Shown here in pieces: positions 52,795 to 61,565 of a stretch of DNA of 64,000 nucleotides. The translations under genes and the position numbers were made by a program. Every line of letters starts with the position of its first letter. Positions within the stretch are counted from its first letter, which is position 1. Source of the DNA: Chitinophaga sancti (lineage in GTDB: Bacteria; Bacteroidota; Bacteroidia; Chitinophagales; Chitinophagaceae); assembly GCF_034424315.1 (NCBI RefSeq), contig NZ_CP139972.1, positions 1,798,001 to 1,862,000 on the forward strand, read 5' to 3'. The notes under the pieces were generated by a model. It was not told the origin of the DNA and did not search any database. It worked only from the letters and a program-made list of their open reading frames with translations.

Positions 52795-53457
52795 CTATTC
52801 ATTTTCGTTCATTTTCTGCTGTAATATCGCCATATCCATCGCCACCTTAGGCTGCGTTACCTTCTCATAAATCATTGTCGTACTCAACTTCGTATGACCT
52901 AACATTTTACTGATCGATTCTATAGGCACCCCATTCATTAAGGTAATTGTAGTTGCAAACGTATGCCGGGCAAGGTGAAACGTCAGGTGCTTTTTTATCT
53001 CACAGATTTCACTGATTATTTTAAGACCTCAATAGCTCTCAGTAGTGCGATAGTTTTTCATAGTCCCCGGGGCCAGGACTGTTTTCATAATTTCATTGTG
53101 ATGGCCTATGAGCCACATCAAAGAATGCTGTTCTACAGGCTTATCGTAATTTAAAAATGCCTGCTTCACCATATCCGCACTTATTCTCTCATCTCCCAAT
53201 CTTAACTGCTGGTAATGCCTGACCAACTTAGCCCTTACTTCTTCCAAATAGCTGTTAAACCGTCTTAACTCATCCGATTTACTCTTAGCACATCCCTTCG
53301 CCTCATTCCAATCTGAAGGATTGATTTGCTGCTTCATCCCTAGCTCACACTTAGTCTTGTTCACAACAATCCGGGCATACACATAACATCTCCCGGTGGG
53401 CATACGGCGCAACACAAAGTGCACCCCAAAAGTGTCTTTTCTTTCCATTGAAATCAT
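52795..53457 (-). pseudogene. Tyrosine recombinase with central deletion and in-frame stop
   Basis: The N-terminal arm-binding and SAM-like domains run from ATG 53457 (about 140 codons, ending APGTMKNYRTTESY) to a TGA near 53026. In the same frame beyond it the C-terminal catalytic end continues: IKKHLTFHLARHTFATT (HxxR), MLGHTKLSTTMIY (His and nucleophile Tyr), ending KMNENE at TAG 52795. The region with the first catalytic Arg and Lys, ~150 residues, is deleted at the junction. It belongs to the Bacteroidota conjugative-transposon integrase family. Non-functional as an integrase. Confidence 0.8.
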
Positions 53458-53589
53458 TTTTACGTGTTTAAAACCAATTCACCAATACTTCACTCACAAG
53501 CCACGAAAAATGAATTGAAATCACATCAATCAAGAACGACCCAACCCTTCTTACGACATAAAGAACAATGAGTTATACATTAATCTGTG
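53458..53589. other. AT-rich gap between integrase remnant and repeat B
   Basis: About 130 bases with no ORF or structure recognised. Together with repeat B and the next ~250 bases to 54016 it forms a 559-base stretch without a gene. Minus-strand frames in this stretch overlap the repeat and are not credible. Confidence 0.4.
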
Positions 53590-53763
53590 AATTACTAAGT
53601 TAATTCACTTTTCAATTCACTCTTTATGCTTCAGAAACATTGATATCGATTCACATAAACTACACCCCCAAAAACACAAAAGGCACGTAAAACCTGCGTT
53701 TTACATGCCTCCTGATATCCTTTGATATTAAATCTGTCGGGAAGGATGGACAATTGTCGAACT
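53590..53763. repeat. Direct repeat, copy B (upstream of GH29 pseudogene)
   Basis: Matches copy C over ~165 bases: ATTACTAAGTTAATTCAC..., CTTCAGAAACATTGATA, hairpin arms GGCACGTAAAAC and GTTTTACATGCC around CTGC (12 bp with one G-U), CTCCTGATATCCTTTGATAT, then TGTCGGGAAGGATGGACAA. It has a 12-base extra duplication (TTTTCAATTCAC) that copy C lacks. Copy A shares only the last ~100 bases. Confidence 0.85.
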
Positions 53764-55411
53764 CGTTTATTAAAGAGATATTGGAAATAAACAAATTGAA
53801 TGAAAGCCATATTATAGGCAAAACGAAAGTAGATGAAATTACATCGTTCCATCTATTAAAAAGCTTGCTTGTATAGAACTGAGAGTTACATTATCTTCAG
53901 CCGGGATAATGCCGGTTATTACTGGAAGAAGTAATTGCATGGTAGTAGAAATTCCTATTAGTTGTTTGGTGAATACTTTTACAATAAATTCAAATTTTTG
54001 AAAATTATCTAAAAAAATGAGATCAACACTCGGAATCTTGTGCTTAGTTGGTGTATTCCACTGTAGTTTATTTGCTCAAAAAGTTACTACAAAAACTCCA
54101 TCTGTATTGCCGGCGTCGTTGCCTCCCATAGGCGCTATTGCTGCTAAAAAACCGATTCACAGCATAAACTTGGGTGATTCCAAAGAATTTCCGGAAGTCA
54201 ATTTGAATATTACTATTACCCCAGGCCCCTTTAAGCCTACCTGGGATCAATAGAAAAAAACTACCCCGGTACTCCCCAATGGCTAAGAGATGCAAAATTT
54301 GGGATATGGGTTCATTTTGGCCCGCAAGCATCTGGTGAAAGTGGTGATTGGTATGCACGAAAACTGTATGTAGAGGGAACCCTGGCGTATAAAAACCATG
54401 TCAAAAATCATGGACATCCTTCAGAAGTGGGATATAAAGATGTACTGCGCAACTGGAACCCTTCAAAACTTAATCCTGCGGCCCTGGCTAAAATTTATAA
54501 AGATGCAGGTGCTCGTTTTTTGCTCATCCAGGGTGTGCACCACGACAATTTTGATTTATGGAACTCCCGTTACCAGCCATGGAATTCAGTAAATCTTGGA
54601 CCGAAACGCGATTTAATTGGAGAATGGGCTAAAGCATGCCGGTCAGAAAATTTAAAATTTGGTATCACATTCCACCATGAGTATACCTGGTGGTGGTGGC
54701 AGACTGCTTTTGGCAGCGATACAGCAGGAAGCAAAAAGGGAGTACCGTATGATGGTAATCTGACCCTTGCAGATGGAAAAGGCAAGTGGTGGGAAGGATA
54801 TGACCCACGACTTTTATATGGTATTGATCTGCGTGAGTATAAGGGAGTACAAGAAGCTGCTAAGTCAAAGTGGTCCCCCCCCTGCTGGCATATTTATCAA
54901 CCATCTGTATTATGCTAAATGGTATACAACGCAGTGGGCTTTGCGCATGATGGATGTTACAGAACATTATGACCCGGATTTCATTTATACAGATGGCACT
55001 TCAGACCAGCCTTTCAGTGGTAATGGAACAGGCACTGGCTTCAAAGCAAATGCTATGCAAATTGTAATAGCAGATTTTTATAACCGGTCAATACAACGTC
55101 GTGGTATGGTAAATACGTTCAGTATCGTGAAGTTCCGGCATAACACCAATGGTACGGTCAATACAGAAGAATTTGGCATTCCCGAAAAGATTAATAGTAA
55201 AGAGCCGTGGATTGCGGAAACCCCAGTGGGAGATTGGTTTTATGCGCCTGACTTTACGTATAATTCCGGCATGATGATCAAATATATTATTGAGGCTATA
55301 GCACGGGATGGCAATGCAGCAATATGCATTTCTCTATTGCCGGACGGATCTATAATACTCCCCTAAAAACGGACAGTAAGTTTAAGTGGAAAAACATCTT
55401 AAATTTACAAT

Positions 55412-55738
55412 ATGAACAAGGGAAGAAGAAAGTTCAATGCAGCGTTTAAAGCGAAAGTAGCTATCGAGGCCTTAAAGGAACAGCTGACCTTAGCAGAGCT
55501 GGCCGAGAAGTATGATATACATCCTACTCAGATAACAGAGTGGAAGAAGCAACTGCTATCAGGGTCAGAGGATGTGTTTGACCAGGGAAAGAAGGCAGGT
55601 AGCGATGCCTCAGATCATCAGGAAGAAAAAGACGAACTATATAAGCAAATCGGTCAACTCAAGGTAGAGGTCGACTGGTTGAAAAAAAAATCTGAGCAGG
55701 CATTTGGGAAGAACTGGAAAGATGGCTTTAGTAAATAA
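55412..55738 (+). CDS. IS3-family transposase OrfA
   Basis: 108 residues: helix-turn-helix of the IS3 OrfA type (RRKFNAAFKAKVAIEALKEQ, LAEKYDIHPTQITEWKKQLL) followed by a leucine-rich coiled coil (DELYKQIGQLKVEVDWLKKK). It binds the IS ends. A run of nine A at 55682-55690 lies in the coiled-coil end; orfB lies in the +1 phase, so a transcript missing one A there, rather than the usual -1 ribosomal shift, would give the OrfAB fusion. Confidence 0.93.
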   Translation: MNKGRRKFNAAFKAKVAIEALKEQLTLAELAEKYDIHPTQITEWKKQLLSGSEDVFDQGKKAGSDASDHQEEKDELYKQIGQLKVEVDWLKKKSEQAFGKNWKDGFSK

Positions 55739-56657
55739 GGAGGACAATGAGCTCAGTATTGTACGTCAGTGTCAATTGCTGGAAGTATCTCGTAGCAGCC
55801 ATTACCATGAGCCCAAAGGAGAAAGCAAATTAAACCTGGAGCTGATGGAGCAGATAGACCGTATGCATTTGGAACATCCCTATTTTGGGGCAGAGCGCAT
55901 GGCAAAACATCTGAGTACACCAGAGCTACATGTTAATGTGAAGCGGATAAGGCGATTGATGCGGAAAATGGATATTTCGGCCATATATCCCGCCCCTAAT
56001 ACAAGTGAGGCATGTAAGTGGCACAAAACATATCCATACCTGCTTCGGAACCTGAAAATAGACCGGAATAATATGGTTTGGAGTATGGATATAACTTATA
56101 TTCCAATGCCGAAGGGTTTTATGTACCTGTGTGCGATTATAGACTGGAATAGCCGCTATCTGTTATCCTGGACACTCAGCAATACCATGACAGTGGAATT
56201 TTGTCTGGAAGCGCTTGAAAAGGCCATTTCTATTTATGGAGCACCAGAGATCTTAAATACGGATCAGGGCAGCCAGTTTACCAGTGAAGACTTTACAACA
56301 GCTGTATTAGGTGCTGAAATTCGCCTAAGCATGGATGGAGTAGGACGAGCCACTGACAATATCGCAATCGAAAGATTTTGGCGTAGCATCAAGTATGAGA
56401 ATATCTATCTCAATGCTTATGATAGTACATTGGATTTATACAAGGGAATTCACAGGTATGTGGAATTCTACAACTGGGAACGAAAACATCAAGGCCTGGA
56501 ATATAAGACTCCTGCTGAGATTTATGGAGCAGCTGATAAGTTATCCACATATCCACAGATATCAACAAAGAGAAAAAAAGAACCAAAAAAAGAGAAAGTT
56601 TATAATAGTAGTAATAGATTTGATTCTTTAATTAATAATTCACCTATTGCTGTCTAA
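55722..56657 (+). CDS. IS3-family transposase OrfB (DDE integrase)
   Basis: 311 residues from ATG 55722, inside the end of orfA (a TTG at 55704 is also in frame). N-terminal HTH_21 region (LSIVRQCQLLEVSRSSHYH), then rve-type catalytic core: Asp in WSMDITYIP, Asp in LNTDQGSQFTS and Glu in DNIAIERFWRSIKYE, ending near KTPAEIYGAAD. Intact, so the element may still be mobile. The frame stays open upstream to the A9 run, allowing a fusion protein. Confidence 0.93.
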   Translation: MALVNKEDNELSIVRQCQLLEVSRSSHYHEPKGESKLNLELMEQIDRMHLEHPYFGAERMAKHLSTPELHVNVKRIRRLMRKMDISAIYPAPNTSEACKWHKTYPYLLRNLKIDRNNMVWSMDITYIPMPKGFMYLCAIIDWNSRYLLSWTLSNTMTVEFCLEALEKAISIYGAPEILNTDQGSQFTSEDFTTAVLGAEIRLSMDGVGRATDNIAIERFWRSIKYENIYLNAYDSTLDLYKGIHRYVEFYNWERKHQGLEYKTPAEIYGAADKLSTYPQISTKRKKEPKKEKVYNSSNRFDSLINNSPIAV

Positions 56658-57199
56658 TAAATGGGGAGTATATAAATCTCTTGATTCCGGAAGCCAAAAA
56701 ATGCTTAAGGAAGTTGGCAATTGGCTACGCAGAAATGGTGAGGCTGTTATGGAAGCAGGGCCTGGGTGACTCCCGGCGAAGGCGAGATGGTTGATGGTAA
56801 GCTAAAAATGTTACCCGGAGGAGGCTTAGGCAGTCGGCAGGCTGAATTTAGATTCGACTCATCAGATTTTCGCTTTACTGTAGGAAAAAATAATGCACTG
56901 TATATTTTTTCTCTGGTATTGCCCAAACAGGGAACCCAACTGGTTATTAAATCATTGGCAACTGATGCCGGTTATTTCAAACAAAGAATTAAAAGAGTAA
57001 GCCTGTTAGGGTATAGCAAATCAGTAAAGTGGAAACAAGATGCGGATGGCTTAAAAATCTTTTATCCTCAAAACAAGATACCGTTTAGTACTTCTGTTGT
57101 TTTTAAAATTGAATGAGTAACGGTATTCATTTTTCTATTGAACATTACAAACTTTATCGCAAAAACCATTCATTGAATACTAATACGAGAGGAAATTGA

Positions 57200-57361
57200 A
57201 ATTACTAAGTTAATTCACTCTTTAGGCTTCAGAAACATTGATACCGATTCATCCAAACTACAACCCCAAAAACACAGGAGGCCCGTAAAACCTGCGTTCT
57301 ACGTGCCTCCTGATATCCTTTGATATTAAATTTGTCGGGAAGGATGGACAATTGTCGAACT
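57200..57361. repeat. Direct repeat, copy C (downstream of GH29 pseudogene)
   Basis: ~165-base partner of copy B in the same orientation, at the other side of the fucosidase/IS segment. Hairpin arms GGCCCGTAAAAC and GTTCTACGTGCC around CTGC. It occupies most of the gene-free stretch 57117-57464; the remaining ~100 bases up to 57464 show nothing further. Confidence 0.85.
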
Positions 57362-57464
57362 ATTGGATCGAAAATTTGATAAAAATCAAAACGTTGAATA
57401 TTTTATAATTAAGACATAAGTTACACTTGCTAAAAGGAGCAGTATTTATTACTCCTTTCGTTTT

Positions 57465-58328
57465 TTACTCTTCAGTCTCGCTTAGCGGACGCACATTATT
57501 TTTCTCCGCATATTCAATTATTTTCTGACTATCATTAAGATCAAGATAATTTAACACATTTGAATTCTTCAATTGCTTCCACAATTTGTGTTGCTTTCCA
57601 AACTTCTGTATGTCAGGTTCAGAAGCAATTACAAAATCGTGCATCTTAACTTTATTCTTTAAATAAGTTGTTTTTAATTGAATGAAAGAGTTTATATGGT
57701 TTGCCACGTTTTGTGGGTTTGATTCCATATCAAAAGTTTGAACATAAACATCAATTCCATTCTTTCCCGCGAATTCAACCTTCACATTGCTGATCAGATT
57801 AGGCACCTGTACTGGAGTGATTGTTTTATTTACATCGAAGTGTCTGTTAATTCTATTCCCAAATTGATTTTGAAGTACATCAAATGGTTTAAGTCTTTCG
57901 GTTTCTTCAGCTCCCCTTATGATTACATCAATATATCTTTCAAATAATTTCTCAAAATGCTGAATGTTGATGTCGAGTTTTATTCCCTTTGGTTCGGAAA
58001 ATGAAATAGTATTATTGGAATATCTGCTTAAATAGGAAATATAAGAAGTCGAAAATTCATTGTCGAAAATTCTGTTAGTGAAAATCCTGAAAGTTTTCTT
58101 TTTGGCATATACTGAATTCTCACCCTCCAGTTTTCTTGCAATATTAACAAGAATGTCATCCAGCATTTTAAAAACAGAGGGAGGGAGTAAATGCTTCGCC
58201 GCGTCCAGCTTATTTTTAGAATAAGCAAATTGAACATGATCCTCATTGAACAATAGTAGTCCTACTGAAATCTTCTCTTGGATTTCAGGTCTGATTAAGA
58301 CTGACAATATGCTGTATTGAGTAACCAT
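57465..58328 (-). CDS. DUF3037-like protein, partner of HipA-like kinase
   Basis: 287 residues. The N-terminus VTQYSILSVLIRPEIQEKIS followed by VGLLLFNEDHVQFAY matches the DUF3037 pattern (ySi.r..p....E..NvGvil), with a longer C-terminal part than the common ~120-residue members. Basic, no signal peptide. Its ATG is 2 bases after the stop of the HipA-like kinase gene, an arrangement known for HipA_2-DUF3037 gene pairs. Function unknown; a toxin-antitoxin or defence role is inferred from pairing and island location. Confidence 0.65.
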   Translation of the reverse strand: MVTQYSILSVLIRPEIQEKISVGLLLFNEDHVQFAYSKNKLDAAKHLLPPSVFKMLDDILVNIARKLEGENSVYAKKKTFRIFTNRIFDNEFSTSYISYLSRYSNNTISFSEPKGIKLDINIQHFEKLFERYIDVIIRGAEETERLKPFDVLQNQFGNRINRHFDVNKTITPVQVPNLISNVKVEFAGKNGIDVYVQTFDMESNPQNVANHINSFIQLKTTYLKNKVKMHDFVIASEPDIQKFGKQHKLWKQLKNSNVLNYLDLNDSQKIIEYAEKNNVRPLSETEE

Positions 58329-58330
58329 AT

Positions 58331-59149
58331 CTACTTTGTAAAATATTCTAAAAACTCTAAAAAACTGCCCCAGCAGGTTTTAAACCATTCGTCGTTTAGC
58401 AGATACCTCCGTAGCTCTTCTCCCTTTTTAACGAGATCTAAATTCCATCCTCGCGGAATTTCTTGCAAAAATTTTTCCACGTTTTCCTGGCAGCGTTGCG
58501 CACAAAGGTAAAATCTTTCCCGCAGAGATGCTAAAAACTCTTCCTTTTCCCACTCCCTGCCCTGAAATAGCTTGGCAAACAGGGTCGAATATATTAAATT
58601 ATCCTCAAAAGTCACTGGAACCAAACCTCGTTCAAAATTCCCGTTATTGAAGCAGGCCTCATGGTCTATTGGATAGATAACATATTCTCTTTCAACATAT
58701 TTAAACAATATATTATAGTTCCCGGAATTACGATCTTCGTTGCAGGTCCAGATGTCGAAAAAAGCCAGTTTTAACAGATCCTGTTTTAAACGTATCCTTG
58801 GGCGGGAACTCGCCAAAATGTCCTCATTGATCCTCGACAGGTCAACAGCACCTGTAATTTCCTGAAGCCCAAAACACGGTGCGTCGAAGCTCTTACGGGG
58901 AATGCTTAGATCAGGCAGGATATGCTCCGGCAAAACCTGGATAAGCGAATACGGTGCCCGGTTAAACTCCCAGCATTCGAGAAACGAAGCGATGACATAC
59001 TCTTTGAACAGTCTGTTGGCCGCACCTACATGCCCGTGGTACTTGCAATAATAGTAGTTCAGGTCCGAGGCGTGAACCATAACGGGGCGGGTCTGGGTAT
59101 CCTTTATGTTTCCCTTCTCCAGTGCTTCTATGGATTCGAGTATCGTCAA
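58331..59149 (-). CDS. HipA-like kinase (HipA_2 type)
   Basis: 272 residues, shorter than classical HipA (~440). Kinase-like signatures: P-loop-side segment VMVHASDLNYYYCKYHGHVG, catalytic loop FFDIWTCNEDRNSGNYNIL (D-x-x-x-x-N-x-D-R), and metal-binding Asp in VIYPIDHEACF. HipA-type kinases phosphorylate translation factors and cause growth arrest. It lacks the usual HipB partner gene; instead the DUF3037-like gene follows 2 bases later. First gene of a two-gene unit. Confidence 0.65.
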   Translation of the reverse strand: MTILESIEALEKGNIKDTQTRPVMVHASDLNYYYCKYHGHVGAANRLFKEYVIASFLECWEFNRAPYSLIQVLPEHILPDLSIPRKSFDAPCFGLQEITGAVDLSRINEDILASSRPRIRLKQDLLKLAFFDIWTCNEDRNSGNYNILFKYVEREYVIYPIDHEACFNNGNFERGLVPVTFEDNLIYSTLFAKLFQGREWEKEEFLASLRERFYLCAQRCQENVEKFLQEIPRGWNLDLVKKGEELRRYLLNDEWFKTCWGSFLEFLEYFTK

Positions 59150-59619
59150 TATCGTTTAGATAAATATCGAAGATAACGTTATATATCGCCGCCGCAAACA
59201 GACCACTCCTAACTGTTAACAACCTGTGCATATAATAGACAGACCTCTTCGACGAAAGGTACTCAGCCCTATATTTATGTTTTGTTGTACATATTTCGAA
59301 CTACCTGCTCCATAGTAAAAGCAAGGGTTATCAAACCTTCTGTATAGTTACTTCAGAACTATTTTAAAACAGGGATAGTACGAGACAAAAAGCGTTCAAA
59401 ATGGATAAAATCTATACATACTGATCCCATTTGTTTCTTATCAATCAAAATCGAAAAGTCGGGGTACCCGACACTTTTTGAAATTTTTTTATAGCAGATT
59501 TGAACAAAAATTGAACAATTCTTTGCTAATTGCCCCTCAAAGATGGATGACCTTTAATAAAAGATTTTCTTCATCTCATCAGACTATTCTCGGGAAATCT
59601 TACTATACATAAGTGTATA
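59150..59619. other. Gene-free stretch upstream of the HipA-like gene
   Basis: About 470 AT-rich bases holding the promoter region of the HipA-like kinase gene. A hairpin GTCGGG-GTA-CCCGAC flanked by AAA/TTT lies near 59457-59471 and is followed on the plus strand by a T-run, so it could terminate transcription from either side. A nearby short direct repeat TTGAACAA is also visible. No ORF. Confidence 0.4.
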
Positions 59620-60294
59620 TTAAGTATCCATAATCTTAGCTTTGATTAAATTTAATACCTCATTTTTTTTTATTTGCTGAAAATCACGATGCCAACTTGC
59701 AATTTCGTTAGCTTCAAAAGTTGCATTGGCAATTTTTTTATATTCTTTTTCATTAATCTGAATCAACTCAGAAATATTCTGCTTTGCCACTGATTCGGGA
59801 AGTTCAAGGTATTGTCCTTTCTCTTCATCATAAAAACGTGTTACATATAGGTTCCATATACCAAATCCAGAATTATCCTTATGGGTTTGGTAAAGTTTTT
59901 CTTCCCTTATTTTTAGCCCTTTATAAACTGATTCTATTTCAGCTTTAAGAAATATTACAAAAGGATTAACACTATAAAGAAAATTATGCCACTCCGGCCT
60001 GGTATGTACATTGGGTGCAATTGCTGCAATATAAGGTTGCTTTTTCAGTTTTAGGTCTCTTATAAAGTTATTCTCACCTTGATGAATAGATTCCATAATT
60101 GAGACTCGTGCAATAGGATCTTTAATATCATGTTGGGCGAGAAATAATTTGTAAATGTGTCCGTCGAAATCTTTTGAAATAGCTTTATCAGAATCAATCA
60201 TTTCCACATTGTCAGGTAGTTGTCCTGAAAGTTCATTAATAAGGGAGGATTTTCCAGTCGTGGAGAATCCGACAAGTAATACATTCATAAACAT
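59620..60294 (-). CDS. P-loop NTPase, small-kinase-like
   Basis: 224 residues (ATG 60294, or the third residue Met at 60288). Walker A LVGFSTTGKSSLINEL at the N-terminus and Asp in VEMIDSDKAISK, a layout like shikimate kinase or other small nucleoside/sugar kinases, but with a longer helical C-terminus rich in Lys and Glu. Substrate unknown. It is a single gene close to the tRNA-Pro; it may be part of the accessory block. No signal peptide. Confidence 0.55.
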   Translation of the reverse strand: MFMNVLLVGFSTTGKSSLINELSGQLPDNVEMIDSDKAISKDFDGHIYKLFLAQHDIKDPIARVSIMESIHQGENNFIRDLKLKKQPYIAAIAPNVHTRPEWHNFLYSVNPFVIFLKAEIESVYKGLKIREEKLYQTHKDNSGFGIWNLYVTRFYDEEKGQYLELPESVAKQNISELIQINEKEYKKIANATFEANEIASWHRDFQQIKKNEVLNLIKAKIMDT

Positions 60295-60619
60295 GGATTT
60301 TTTGATTGTAAAAAGTACGTTGGTTTTTCTCGAAAAACGTGAACAATTTAATGCAAGGCCTCATCTTCGTTTGTCAATATGACTATTAAAAGATAATAAG
60401 ACTAACTATTAAATAAGAAAATAAGGGCTGCTTATAAACTCAGAACTTATACTATTTCAGTTAAACCAAATTATTTCATTAAATAAATCATTAGGTTTAA
60501 CTAATAATACAAAAAAAAATTACACTGCAGTATTATTAGAGGAAGGGAATATAGCCAATTCAAACAAAAAAACGGTATAATAAAGCATTATCTGCCTTAA
60601 TTATACCATTTGTACATTG
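60295..60619. other. AT-rich gap before tRNA-Pro
   Basis: 325 bases without ORFs. It contains an inverted repeat AGTTAAACC (60459-60467) and GGTTTAACT (60494-60502) with a 26-base AT-rich loop. Nothing else recognised. Confidence 0.4.
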
Positions 60620-60693
60620 TCGGGACGACAAGATTCGAACTTGCGACCTCTTGCACCCCATGCAAGCGCGCTACCGGGCTGCGCTACGTCCCG
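60620..60693 (-). tRNA. tRNA-Pro (anticodon GGG)
   Basis: Complete cloverleaf on the minus strand: acceptor stem CGGGACG / CGTCCCG, anticodon stem CTTGC / GCAAG around loop ATGGGGT (anticodon GGG), T-arm with TTCGAAT. CCA is not encoded. It lies at the edge of the accessory block, where integrative elements often insert. Confidence 0.95.
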
Positions 60694-60844
60694 TTTCCGG
60701 TAAGTCGTAAATTTTACGACGGGATGCAAATGTAATATTTAATTTCTTTTTATAAAATTTTCTTAACAGGTTTTTAAAGAACGAATTAGCTCCCCCATCC
60801 CTTTCTCTTATGTAAACACAAAGTACATCCCCAAGACCCCAGCA

Positions 60845-61543
60845 TCAACAGATCATCAGCAATCGCTTCTTCCCCGATTGCTCCCTCGGTGCCCGATGCA
60901 AACAAGGTAACACCTCACTCCCGGGATGATCACACGCCAACCGCCACAAATTCCCCACCCCCAGATTGACAATCCCTGCACCAGGCTTCGCCTGGTAATG
61001 CAAATCAAAAAAGTGCTCCTCCAAAAAGGATTCAAAACCCATCTCTCCCCCACCATACAATTTCCTCAGCTCCTCCCTTATCTCCGGAATCAACACCTTC
61101 TTCTCCCCCTGCGAATTCGGCAAGATCTCACTCGCATCCCCATAATAAGTACACAAAAAAGTATCCAGCGCTACCGGAGACCGATCTACATGAAACGAAT
61201 ACACATCCGTCGGAAAAAACGGGTAGCTCTCATCCTGTTCATAATAACTAATGACATTCAATGCCGGCAATGCGCCGTAATCACTCAATAACTTCCAGTC
61301 ATTCAAAATAATCTCACGCGCTATCTGCCCCTCCTCACTCAACTTCAATGCGCGCAATTCCTCCTCCTCAACCGCCGTTATATTTCCATTCATCTCAATT
61401 TTCTCAACTATCTCGGCAAAATCACCTGCCAGCGTACGCATCCAGCCAGCCGCATTCACTTCTCCATAAAATGGCGTGCTAACCAGTTCCTGAAAATCCG
61501 AAACCCGGTACAACCCTTTCTCCGCATCAAATAAATCATTCAT
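60845..61543 (-). CDS. DUF1826-like protein
   Basis: 232 residues from ATG 61543 (MNDLFDAEKGLYRVSDFQEL). The central FHVDRSPVALDTFLCTYYGD and C-terminal LPCLHRAPREQSGKKRLLMI match the DUF1826 pattern (FHvD...L.cTY.G, HR.P....R.ll). Conserved His/Asp pairs suggest a metal site. Function unknown. It follows the DUF5984-like gene by 22 bases on the same strand. Confidence 0.65.
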   Translation of the reverse strand: MNDLFDAEKGLYRVSDFQELVSTPFYGEVNAAGWMRTLAGDFAEIVEKIEMNGNITAVEEEELRALKLSEEGQIAREIILNDWKLLSDYGALPALNVISYYEQDESYPFFPTDVYSFHVDRSPVALDTFLCTYYGDASEILPNSQGEKKVLIPEIREELRKLYGGGEMGFESFLEEHFFDLHYQAKPGAGIVNLGVGNLWRLACDHPGSEVLPCLHRAPREQSGKKRLLMIC

Positions 61544-61565
61544 AGCTCCTATTTTATGCAAACCC

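Larger units (their letters stand above)
55352..56675 (+). mobile_element. IS3-family insertion sequence, 1324 bp
   Basis: Carries orfA and orfB. Imperfect terminal inverted repeats: TACTCCCC (55356-55363) with GGGGAGTA (56663-56670), and an inner GGACAG / CTGTC. The flanking 4-base ATCT at 55348-55351 and 56676-56679 is the likely target duplication, because joining across it restores the fucosidase frame. The exact outermost base of each end is uncertain by a few positions. Confidence 0.85.
54017..57116 (+). pseudogene. GH29 alpha-L-fucosidase, frameshifted and interrupted by IS3 element
   Basis: Secreted GH29 fucosidase (signal MRSTLGILCLVGVFHCSLFA). Pieces: 54017-54253 (N-terminus), frame change near 54250, then WLRDAKFGIWVHFGPQASGE ... 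LLIQGVHHDNFD; frame change in an 8-C run at 54875-54882, then GIFINHLYYAKWYTTQW and the nucleophile-region PDFIYTDG. The IS insertion is at 55352. After it SLDSGSQKMLKEVGNW continues, with a further one-base loss near 56750 before GSRAWVTPGEGEMVDGKL and the C-terminal domain ending VVFKIE. Removing the IS and one ATCT copy restores the frame at the insertion (DGS-LDSGS). Bracketed by repeats B and C. Confidence 0.88.

Noticed and set aside
53740..53765. Similarity of the repeat end (TTGTCGGGA...TCGAACT) to the tRNA-Pro 3' part
   Set aside because: Only short matches with gaps and different spacing; not enough to propose att sites.
53631..53852. 73-codon minus-strand ORF
   Set aside because: Lies mostly inside repeat copy B and is not kept in copy C; a by-product of the repeat.
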